From an uncultured beta proteobacterium (GTDB taxonomy: Bacteria > Pseudomonadota > Gammaproteobacteria > Burkholderiales > Burkholderiaceae), in NCBI GenBank assembly GCA_903938955.1, contig CAJAFJ010000426.1, positions 1-5,530 of the forward strand: a stretch of DNA of 5,530 nt. Direction: 5' to 3'. The translations under genes were made by a program, and so were the position numbers. Below are positions 1-5,530 of this stretch, one piece after another (within the stretch, counting starts at the first letter, position 1; each line of letters starts with the position of its first letter). A model generated the notes under the pieces. That model saw only the letters and a list, made by a program, of their open reading frames with translations. It had not been told where the DNA came from and made no database searches.

Positions 1-108
1 ATCATTCGGCACCATGGCCAAATTGACAAAAATCCGGGGCAAGTAAAACAGACCAGCAAACCAGCTGGCCACGAGAACGATATGAAGCGATTTAATAGTC
101 AAAAACAT
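1..108 (-). CDS. hemJ: HemJ-type protoporphyrinogen IX oxidase (partial, N-terminal 36 codons)
   Basis: Only the N-terminus is present; the gene runs off the left edge. The minus strand opens with ATG at 108-106 and stays open for 36 codons: MFLTIKSLHIVLVASWFAGL, then FYLPRIFVNLAMVPND. The pattern KSLHI, a hydrophobic stretch with SWFAGLFYLPR, then an aromatic/basic end is the hallmark first membrane helix of the HemJ family (UPF0093, CopD-like). His9 corresponds to the conserved, presumably heme-linked histidine of that family, and Arg25 to the conserved arginine. HemJ is an inner-membrane protein that oxidises protoporphyrinogen IX to protoporphyrin IX late in heme synthesis. It diverges from hemB, another heme gene, which supports the call. 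No convincing Shine-Dalgarno site precedes the ATG, and no separate promoter is visible between the terminator at 149-176 and the start. Its transcription may therefore depend on readthrough of that terminator. The main alternative is another CopD-family membrane protein. Confidence 0.82.
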   Translation of the reverse strand, partial: MFLTIKSLHIVLVASWFAGLFYLPRIFVNLAMVPND

Positions 109-148
109 GCGTCACAGTTTAAACCTGGGGTCTCAAAATGTTCAGGCG

Positions 149-176
149 AAAAAAAACCCCAGCACAAGTGCTGGGG
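149..176 (-). terminator. Intrinsic terminator upstream of hemJ
   Basis: On the minus strand CCCCAGCA and TGCTGGGG form a perfect 8-bp GC-rich stem with a 4-nt loop (176-157). It is followed at once by eight T residues (156-149). No T-tract follows the stem on the plus strand, so it is directional and acts on transcription heading to hemJ. No protein-coding gene ends there on that strand; the transcript it ends must start in the gap or come from antisense transcription of hemB. Confidence 0.85.
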
Positions 177-249
177 TGGTAAGCCTATTTGCTGTCACAC
201 ATCAAGGCCCCGCTCAGGGAGGAAAAGCGGGAGACAGCGAACTGCCCAC
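149..249 (-). ncRNA. Candidate structured small RNA or hemJ attenuator leader
   Basis: The sequence shows a complete minus-strand transcription unit of about 100 nt: promoter hexamers at 282-277 and 259-254, a likely start near 247-249, several helices, and a terminator ending at 149. The RNA can form (a) a 5' hairpin GGCAG-UUCG-CUGUC (246-233); (b) a hairpin with arms CCCGCU (231-226) and AGCGGG (214-209) whose 11-nt loop contains UUCCUCCC; (c) a long-range helix GCUGUC (238-233) with GACAGC (196-191) enclosing hairpin b and excluding hairpin a; and (d) the terminator hairpin. It contains no sensible open reading frame. It ends 41 nt before the hemJ start, so it could be a free small RNA or a cis-acting leader that stops transcription before hemJ. 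From memory, a 'hemB RNA motif' was reported upstream of hemB in Burkholderia by comparative genomics; whether this is that family needs a covariance-model search. Confidence 0.62.
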
Positions 250-253
250 GGGT

Positions 254-282
254 AATTTAACAAAAAATAACGCCCCTTTCAA
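254..282 (-). promoter_or_regulatory. Sigma-70-type promoter of the minus-strand RNA (and perhaps hemJ)
   Basis: Reading the minus strand, TTGAAA (282-277, five of six matches to TTGACA) is followed by exactly 17 nt and then TAAATT (259-254, four of six matches to TATAAT). A start about 7 nt downstream falls on a G near 247-249, just ahead of the first predicted hairpin. This is the best-spaced promoter in the gap and it points towards hemJ. Confidence 0.6.
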
Positions 283-294
283 GAAAAAGGTTAA

Positions 295-1359
<1,065 letters not shown>

Positions 1360-1368
1360 CAGCGGCCA

Positions 1369-1404
1369 GCGCCCGACGGGCGCAGGGGCCACAAGGCTCT
1401 TTTT
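1369..1404 (+). terminator. Weak hairpin after hemB
   Basis: GCGCCC (1369-1374) and GGGCGC (1378-1383) form a 6-bp stem with a 3-nt loop just after the hemB stop. Flanking GGCC at 1364-1367 and 1387-1390 may extend it with bulges. Five T residues lie at 1400-1404, about 16 nt past the stem, which is too far for a textbook terminator. It may reduce transcription into the corA-like gene rather than stop it. Confidence 0.3.
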
Positions 1405-1430
1405 AACGATCTGGTGAGAAAGACCTGCGC

Positions 1431-2552
1431 ATGCGAATTTTTACGGTCACCGGCAACCGCGTCGAAGAAACCGACCAACTGGCCTCACTGCTCAATGCCG
1501 GGTTGCCCGCACGGGGTTATGTCTGGATCGCTTGCGAGCGCCCAGAATTCGACCTCATTCAGGCCCAGATTCAGGCCACTTTGCAGGCCTTGTCCGGCAT
1601 CCAGCTGGTCGACCTGCACGTCTCTGACTTGCTGAACCAGCAGTTGCCTTCGCGCTACGACTACACCTCGCAGTACGACCTGCTGGTGTTTCGTCGTCTG
1701 GCCGCCAGCCACCCTGAAAATGAGCGGGTGCAGTCCGGCGTGCCGCTGCAGCGCTTGCCCGCGCGTGGCGGCCCGCCCATTTTGCGGCGCGTAGACACCA
1801 GTCCGGTCGGGTTTGCAGTGCTGGACCACGTCCTGCTCACCGTCCACCCCGCCCGCTGTTCGGTGCTGGAGGCCTATGCCAGCAAGTTGCTGAGTGCCAC
1901 CGCCGCAGACGTCCATGCGGCTGGCGCGCGCCTGCCCCTCAGCCCGGCCGACCTGATGCTGCGCATCGTCAACCAGATGGTCGACGGCTACCTAGAGCTC
2001 AGGCGCGAGCTGACGCATCAACTGGACCACTGGCAAAACGAATTATTGAACCCCAAAACGCGCTTCAACAACTGGGGCGCGCTGCTGGAGGCGCGCCTGT
2101 CGCTGCATCTGTTGGACGAGGTCTGCGAAGACCAACGCTCGGCGGTGCAGGACTGGATCGAAGCCATTAAAACCTGGCCCGATGCCGACAGCCCCTTGAG
2201 CCAGCGCGAACGCGACCTGTTGCAGGTGCGCAGCCGCGACGTGCTGGAGCACATCGAACGCGTGGTGCACCATGTGCGCCGGCTGGAGCAAAGCGCCGAA
2301 ACCGCGGTGCAAATGCACTTCAACGCCCAGAGCCACCGCACCAACGAGATCATGCGCACCCTCACCGTGCTGACCGCCGTCTTTCTGCCTTTGAACCTGA
2401 TCGCAGGCATCTTCGGCATGAATTTCGAATTCATCCCCCTGTTGCACCGCTCGAACGGGTTTTGGCTGGCCATGGTCCTGATGCTGAGCATCGCGAGCGG
2501 TCTGGTGGTGTTTTTCTGGCGCAAACGCTACCTTGAACGCTCTGCGCGTTAA
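1431..2552 (+). CDS. corA: CorA-family magnesium/divalent metal transporter
   Basis: The 373-residue protein has the CorA layout. A cytoplasmic alpha/beta domain spans about residues 1-165. A long helical stalk rich in charged heptads follows, about 170-305 (DLMLRIVNQMVDGYLELRRE). Two C-terminal membrane helices lie at about 310-331 and 343-363. The first helix ends in the signature IAGIFGMNFEF, with GMN at 329-331, the selectivity loop of the pentameric channel; a basic tail WRKRYLERSAR follows the second helix. The canonical loop after GMN is MPE; here it is FEFIPL, a common variant in the wider CorA/ZntB superfamily, so the transported ion could be Mg2+ or another divalent metal such as Zn2+ or Co2+. 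The gene starts 71 bp after hemB on the same strand and may be partly cotranscribed. A weak ribosome site (GGTGAG, 1413-1418) precedes the ATG. The family is secure; the substrate is not. Confidence 0.88.
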   Translation: MRIFTVTGNRVEETDQLASLLNAGLPARGYVWIACERPEFDLIQAQIQATLQALSGIQLVDLHVSDLLNQQLPSRYDYTSQYDLLVFRRLAASHPENERVQSGVPLQRLPARGGPPILRRVDTSPVGFAVLDHVLLTVHPARCSVLEAYASKLLSATAADVHAAGARLPLSPADLMLRIVNQMVDGYLELRRELTHQLDHWQNELLNPKTRFNNWGALLEARLSLHLLDEVCEDQRSAVQDWIEAIKTWPDADSPLSQRERDLLQVRSRDVLEHIERVVHHVRRLEQSAETAVQMHFNAQSHRTNEIMRTLTVLTAVFLPLNLIAGIFGMNFEFIPLLHRSNGFWLAMVLMLSIASGLVVFFWRKRYLERSAR

Positions 2553-2558
2553 GGTGGG

Positions 2559-2586
2559 CAGCCCTTGTTCAGCCTTGACAGGGCTG
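2559..2586. repeat. Inverted repeat between corA and lldR
   Basis: CAGCCCT (2559-2565) and AGGGCTG (2580-2586) are perfect 7-bp arms around a 14-nt loop. The right arm begins at the last base of the lldR -35 hexamer. No T-tract follows, so it is not a clear terminator; it may end corA mRNA weakly or be a protein site. Confidence 0.35.
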
Positions 2587-2602
2587 ACCATGAAGCTATT
2601 AT
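2575..2602 (+). promoter_or_regulatory. Sigma-70 promoter of the GntR-family regulator
   Basis: TTGACA (2575-2580, consensus) is followed by 16 bp and TATTAT (2597-2602, five of six). The predicted start, near 2609, falls inside the operator-like palindrome. This is the strongest plus-strand promoter in the window and gives a leader of only about 20 nt ahead of the regulator gene. Confidence 0.68.
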
Positions 2603-2621
2603 TTATTGGTATGACCAGTAA
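2603..2621. promoter_or_regulatory. FadR/LldR-type operator at the regulator promoter
   Basis: The core TGGTATGACCA (2607-2617) matches the TnGTnnnACnA operator pattern of the FadR subfamily of GntR regulators. The arms extend to TTATTGGT and ACCAGTAA with one mismatch. The site abuts the -10 hexamer and covers the predicted transcription start, so the regulator probably represses its own gene. The same core recurs before lutA. Confidence 0.65.
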
Positions 2622-2627
2622 CGTTTT

Positions 2628-3389
2628 ATGACTCAACTTCGCCCTAACGCCCGCTTGGCCGACACCGTCGCCAGCGAGCTTGAAAAACGCATTCTTGAGG
2701 GCTCACTCAAGCCCGGCCAACAGCTCAGCTCCGAGCGCGATCTGGCGCTTGAGCTGGGCGTTTCGCGCCCGTCCCTGCGTGAGGCGATCCAGAAACTGGT
2801 CGCCAAAGGGCTGCTGACGACCAAACACGGCTGCGGCACCACCGTGACGGATCGGCTGGAAGCGCACTTCGTCGACCCCTGGCAAGCCATGCTCAAGGGC
2901 CACCCGATGCTGCACCGCGATCTGCTCGAATTCCGCCAGATGCTTGAAGGCCAGGCCGCTTACCTGGCGGCTGAGCGCGCGCTGGATGCCGACGTACAGC
3001 GCCTGGACGCGGTGTACGAAGCGCTAGACGCCGCCTATGACAGCGACGACATGCAAGCCTGTATCGACGCCGATGTGGCATTTCACCAAGCCATTGCCGA
3101 AGCCGCCCATAACGTGCTGATCGGCCACCTGACCGCCAGCCTGATGCGCGTCATCCACGGCCATGTCTCGACCAACCTGACGCAACTGCATGCCCAGCCG
3201 CAGCGCTGGGATGATCTACGGGCGCAACACCACGCGATTTGGCAAGCCATTCGCAATCACCAACCCGAAGCGGCCGACCGCGCCGCACGCCAGCACATTG
3301 ACTTTGTGCGCCAGAGCATGGATGACAACGCCCGGGAAACAGAACGCCGGTCCACGGCCCTACGCCGCCTGGGTGAACCCAGCCTCTGA
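2628..3389 (+). CDS. lldR: GntR-family (FadR subfamily, LldR-like) transcription regulator of lactate use
   Basis: The 253-residue protein has an N-terminal winged helix-turn-helix, about residues 10-75 (PGQQLSSERDLALELGVSRP then SLREA, wing HGCGTTV). A C-terminal all-helical FCD ligand domain spans about 95-235. Visible metal-ligand candidates of FCD domains are D149 and H153 (DVAFH) plus H202 and H223. The segment ADVAFHQAIAEAAHN closely resembles E. coli LldR. Family members bind a small carboxylate, here probably lactate, and release DNA. Context agrees: the lut operon follows on the same strand, and matching operators sit before both this gene and lutA. An in-frame stop at 2619 rules out an upstream start, so ATG 2628 is the first possible ATG. 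No Shine-Dalgarno site precedes it; a 13-codon open frame overlaps its start. A closely related ligand such as glycolate cannot be excluded. Confidence 0.85.
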   Translation: MTQLRPNARLADTVASELEKRILEGSLKPGQQLSSERDLALELGVSRPSLREAIQKLVAKGLLTTKHGCGTTVTDRLEAHFVDPWQAMLKGHPMLHRDLLEFRQMLEGQAAYLAAERALDADVQRLDAVYEALDAAYDSDDMQACIDADVAFHQAIAEAAHNVLIGHLTASLMRVIHGHVSTNLTQLHAQPQRWDDLRAQHHAIWQAIRNHQPEAADRAARQHIDFVRQSMDDNARETERRSTALRRLGEPSL

Positions 3390-3399
3390 CGAGCGCCCA

Positions 3400-3421
3400 C
3401 GTTGTTTGAGAACAAACAACG
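3400..3421. repeat. Perfect 9-bp inverted repeat after the regulator gene
   Basis: CGTTGTTTG (3400-3408) and CAAACAACG (3413-3421) are perfect arms with a 4-nt loop AGAA, starting 11 nt after the regulator stop codon. The stem is moderately AT-rich, and four T residues appear only about 11 nt beyond it. It could be a poor terminator, an mRNA 3'-end stabiliser, or a protein site; which one is not evident. Confidence 0.5.
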
Positions 3422-3506
3422 AACCCTGTCAGTTTTCTTGCACCATCACACCCAGAGGCCGGACGGCAAGCGCCCGCCCACCCGGGCGACGCGGCACATC
3501 CCTTTC

Positions 3507-3556
3507 AAACCATAGGGTTTCTACCTATAGACCGGTTTCGGTATTATTTTTACATT
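3507..3556 (+). promoter_or_regulatory. lut operon promoter region with small inverted repeats
   Basis: Two promoter readings are possible. TAGACC (3528-3533), 17 bp, TACATT (3551-3556) gives a start near 3563 inside the operator. Alternatively TATTAT (3542-3547), identical to the regulator's -10, is preceded by only a poor -35 (TTTCTA, 3518-3523). Upstream lie overlapping small inverted repeats: AAACC/GGTTT (3507-3511 and 3516-3520) and ATAGG/CCTAT (3512-3516 and 3524-3528), possible activator contacts. The rest of the gap from 3422 to 3506 shows a GC-rich 6-bp hairpin (3471-3488) and nothing else recognisable. Confidence 0.42.
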
Positions 3557-3561
3557 AGCAC

Positions 3562-3578
3562 AACTGGTAATACCAGTT
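3562..3578. promoter_or_regulatory. FadR/LldR-type operator of the lut operon
   Basis: AACTGGT-AAT-ACCAGTT has perfect 7-bp arms around a 3-bp centre. Its core TGGTAATACCA (3565-3575) fits TnGTnnnACnA and shares TGGTxxxACCA with the site before the regulator gene. It lies downstream of the candidate -10 hexamers and about 35 bp before the lutA ATG, a position suited to repression. Confidence 0.75.
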
Positions 3579-3612
3579 TACCAATACAAGTAATATTGAG
3601 GAGACTCCGGCC

Positions 3613-4419
3613 ATGGAACCCAAGCACCCCAGCACACGCCTGTACCCGGCCAAGCCGACAGACGTCTACCTTTTCGCCACCTGTCTGGTCGACCAGTTCG
3701 CCCCTGAGGCGGGCCTTGACACCGTGCGTCTGCTGGAGCGCGAAGGCATTCGGGTTCACTTCCTGGAGCAGCAAACCTGCTGCGGCCAGCCCGCCTACAG
3801 CAGCGGCTACCCCGACGAGGCGCGTGCGGTCGCCTTGCAGCAACTCAAGCTCTTTACCCAACCGTGGCCGGTGGTGGTGCCGTCCGGCTCGTGTGGCGGC
3901 ATGATTCACCACCATTACCCAGCCCTGTTTGCCGATGATCCAACGCTGCATGCTTTGGCCAAAGACTTGGCCGCGCGCACCTACGAGTTGAGCGAATTTT
4001 TGGTGCAAGTGGTCAACTTCAGCCAACAAGACTTGGGCGAGGATTGCACCGTGGCGCTGCACACCTCTTGCCATGCACGGCGCCAGATGGGCTCACACGA
4101 CACCAGCAGCGCCCTGCTCGACAGCCTGGAATATGTGAACGTGGTGGTACAGGCTCGCATTGAAGAATGCTGCGGCTTTGGCGGCACCTTTGCCATCCGC
4201 TACCCCGACATTTCCGAAGCCATCGTCAGTGACAAGGTCGCCGCCCTGAAAGACACCGGCTGCGAACGCGTCGTCAGCGCCGACTGCGGTTGCCTGTTCA
4301 ACATCACCGGCCGCGCCGCCAAACAGGACGAGGTGGCCGGCATCAGCACCCCGTCGCTACCGGGCGAACACCTGGCCAGTTTCCTCTGGCGCCGTACCAC
4401 CGTGGGAGCCGCGACATGA
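3613..4419 (+). CDS. lutA: Lactate utilisation protein A (LutA/LldE), CCG-domain Fe-S protein
   Basis: LutA is one of three subunits of the iron-sulfur L-lactate oxidation system (LutABC, also LldEFG) that converts L-lactate to pyruvate in the cytoplasm, probably passing electrons to the respiratory chain. The 268-residue protein has two CCG (cysteine-rich) domains. The first has C24, C56-C57 (QQTCCGQPAYSSG) and C94 (PSGSCGGMI). The second has C153 (HTSCHARR), C186-C187 (EECCGFGGTFA) and C225 (SADCGCLFNI). These paired CX(n)CCGX(n)C motifs are those of the heterodisulfide-reductase-like cluster site and both are intact. A strong ribosome site GAGGAG (3598-3603) sits 9 nt before the ATG. The stop overlaps the lutC start (ATGA), indicating translational coupling. 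An upstream operator links it to the LldR-like regulator. A glycolate-oxidase GlcF-like role is less likely given the lutC and lutB partners. Confidence 0.93.
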   Translation: MEPKHPSTRLYPAKPTDVYLFATCLVDQFAPEAGLDTVRLLEREGIRVHFLEQQTCCGQPAYSSGYPDEARAVALQQLKLFTQPWPVVVPSGSCGGMIHHHYPALFADDPTLHALAKDLAARTYELSEFLVQVVNFSQQDLGEDCTVALHTSCHARRQMGSHDTSSALLDSLEYVNVVVQARIEECCGFGGTFAIRYPDISEAIVSDKVAALKDTGCERVVSADCGCLFNITGRAAKQDEVAGISTPSLPGEHLASFLWRRTTVGAAT

Positions 4420-5090
4420 GCGCCCGCGAGCGCATCCTGGGCCGCCTGCGCGCCACGAGCATCCCCGAAAAACCAGCCCTGCCGGATGTGGCAGGGTGGT
4501 TCGATGCACACCGCCGCCAGGAAGATTTACCTCAGCGCATCACGCGCCTGCGCAACGCGCTGGAAGCCGTGCACGCCGAAGTGCATGACACCACCGCCGC
4601 CGGCTGGCCCGACCTGCTGCTGCAGATAGCCACCGCCAAAGGCCTGCGCAACCTGCTGATCGGCGCGGACACTCCACACGGCGCCCAGTTGGCCGCGCGC
4701 CAGCCCGCCAACCTGGCCCTGATGAACTACGCGCAGTCGGTCGACACCTGGCGCGACATTTTGTTTGACGACATCGACGCCTCGCTCACGCTGGCGCGCA
4801 GCGCCATTGCCGAAACCGGCAGCCTGGTGCTGTGGCCCAACGCCAGTGAGCCGCGCCTGATGTCGCTGGTGCCACCGCTGAGTTTTGTGCTGCTGGACGT
4901 CACCACGATCCACGCCGACCTGCACGCCACCCTGCGCGCCGAGAACTGGAAAGACAGCATGCCAACCAACGCCCTGCTCATCTGCGGCCCTTCCAAGACC
5001 GCCGACATCCAGCAAACCCTGGCCTACGGCGCACACGGCCCGCGCGAACTGGTGGTGCTGCTGTGCCACCCTGAAGGAGCCGCATCATGA
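4416..5090 (+). CDS. lutC: Lactate utilisation protein C (LutC/LldG), LUD domain
   Basis: This 224-residue protein is a stand-alone LUD (formerly DUF162) domain, the third component of the LutABC lactate oxidation system. Diagnostic segments are IAETGSLVLWPNASEPRLMS (131-150), LVPPLSFVLLDVTTIHADL (151-169) and GPSKTADIQQTLAYGAHGPR (191-210), followed by ELVVLL. Its exact biochemical role in the complex is not settled in the family. The frame is open upstream to an ATG at 4290, but that region is inside lutA. The ATG at 4416 overlaps the lutA stop by 4 bp, has GGGAG (4404-4408) 7 nt ahead, and gives the N-terminus MSARERILGRLR typical of LutC, so it is the start chosen. It overlaps lutB by 4 bp at its own end. 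The gene order A-C-B differs from the A-B-C order of the Bacillus operon. Confidence 0.92.
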   Translation: MSARERILGRLRATSIPEKPALPDVAGWFDAHRRQEDLPQRITRLRNALEAVHAEVHDTTAAGWPDLLLQIATAKGLRNLLIGADTPHGAQLAARQPANLALMNYAQSVDTWRDILFDDIDASLTLARSAIAETGSLVLWPNASEPRLMSLVPPLSFVLLDVTTIHADLHATLRAENWKDSMPTNALLICGPSKTADIQQTLAYGAHGPRELVVLLCHPEGAAS

Positions 5091-5530
5091 GCAAGGTCAT
5101 TCCGATCCACCCGGCCGAAGACTTCAAGGAACGCAGCCGCCAAGTGCTTAACGACCCCGGCCAGCGCAAGAACTTTCGCGGCGCCATGGACTTTTTGCAA
5201 GCCAAGCGACGCAACCAGTTTCCCGATGAAGAAGAACGCGAAAGCCTGCGCGAACTCGGCTCCGCGATTCGCCAATACAGCTTGGCGCACCTGCCCCGCT
5301 TGCTCGAACAGTTTGAAACCAACCTGAAGGCCAACGGTGTGCAGGTGCACTGGGCGCAAAACGCCGATGAGGCCAACGCCATTGCGCTCGGCATTGCCCA
5401 GCGCGTCAACGCCAAGCGCATCATCAAAGGCAAGTCGATGGTGAGCGAGGAAATCGAGTTCAACCACGCGATGGAAGCGGCCGGCATCGAGGCCTTTGAG
5501 TCCGACATGGGCGAGTACATCGTCCAGCTG
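5087..5530 (+). CDS. lutB: Lactate utilisation protein B (LutB/LldF), partial at right edge
   Basis: The first 148 codons are present and the frame is open to the window edge. LutB is a fusion of an N-terminal LUD domain and a C-terminal ferredoxin-like 4Fe-4S region, about 470 residues in the family; only the start of the LUD part is visible. Recognisable segments are the N-terminus with RKNFRGAMDFLQAKRRNQFP, the HLPRLLEQFETNLKANGVQVHWAQNADEA stretch split across residues 68-96, and KGKSMVSEEIEFNHAMEAAG (114-133), which is strongly conserved in LutB. The Fe-S cysteines must lie beyond the edge and cannot be checked. AAGGAG (5074-5079) lies 7 nt before the ATG, which overlaps the lutC stop by 4 bp, so lutA, lutC and lutB form one coupled operon. 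Confidence 0.93.
   Translation, partial: MSKVIPIHPAEDFKERSRQVLNDPGQRKNFRGAMDFLQAKRRNQFPDEEERESLRELGSAIRQYSLAHLPRLLEQFETNLKANGVQVHWAQNADEANAIALGIAQRVNAKRIIKGKSMVSEEIEFNHAMEAAGIEAFESDMGEYIVQL

Noticed and set aside
149..249. 6S RNA as the identity of the minus-strand RNA
   Set aside because: Short matches such as GUUCGC and CCCUGAGC recall 6S RNA, but the unit is only about 100 nt against about 180, ends in its own terminator, and lacks the long closing stem with a central bubble.
3471..3488. GC-rich hairpin CGCCCG/CGGGCG as terminator of the regulator gene
   Set aside because: The 6-bp stem has no following T-tract and lies over 80 nt past the stop; hairpins of this quality are frequent in GC-rich DNA.
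3190..3558. Plus-strand 122-codon open frame at the end of the regulator gene
   Set aside because: It is an out-of-frame reading of the GntR regulator that runs into the non-coding gap; composition is arginine/proline-rich as expected for a shadow frame in GC-rich DNA.
4527..5069. Long minus-strand open frame opposite lutC
   Set aside because: GC-rich antisense frame rich in Gln, Gly and Val with no recognisable domain; the plus-strand LutC protein is clearly the coding sense.

Overview
This 5.5 kb chromosomal window most likely comes from a betaproteobacterium of the order Burkholderiales, probably a Comamonadaceae relative such as Rhodoferax or Polaromonas. The evidence is the GC-rich coding sequence with AT-rich promoter gaps, a Pseudomonas-type magnesium-dependent HemB, and the family make-up of the neighbours. 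The genus is inferred from how the proteins look; no search was run.

Layout. (1) Positions 1-108, minus strand: the first 36 codons of a HemJ-type membrane protein (protoporphyrinogen IX oxidase). (2) Positions 109-345: a divergent regulatory gap. It holds a well-formed minus-strand promoter, a compact structured RNA of about 100 nt, and an intrinsic terminator that fires before hemJ; on the plus side it holds a palindrome and a weak promoter for hemB. (3) Positions 346-1359: hemB (ALA dehydratase). (4) Positions 1431-2552: a CorA-family divalent-metal channel. (5) Positions 2628-3389: a FadR/LldR-type GntR regulator. (6) Positions 3613 to the end: a lutA-lutC-lutB lactate-oxidation operon, with lutB cut off by the window edge.

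How the genes work together. Two heme-synthesis genes, hemJ and hemB, diverge from one control region. HemB lacks the zinc-binding cysteines and should use Mg2+, and a CorA-type channel gene follows it directly. The right half is a self-contained regulator-operon unit. The same GntR/FadR-type operator core (TnGTnnnACnA) lies at the predicted start of the regulator's own transcript and at the predicted start of the lut transcript. This suggests one regulator that represses itself and the lactate-oxidation operon. No lactate permease lies within the window.

The most interesting part is the hemJ-hemB gap. Its minus-strand transcript carries a promoter, two alternative helices, a CCUCCC-bearing hairpin loop and a strong terminator. 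This could be a trans-acting small RNA or a transcription-attenuating leader of hemJ. A structured RNA called the hemB motif has been described upstream of hemB in Burkholderia, and this element may be a relative of it.
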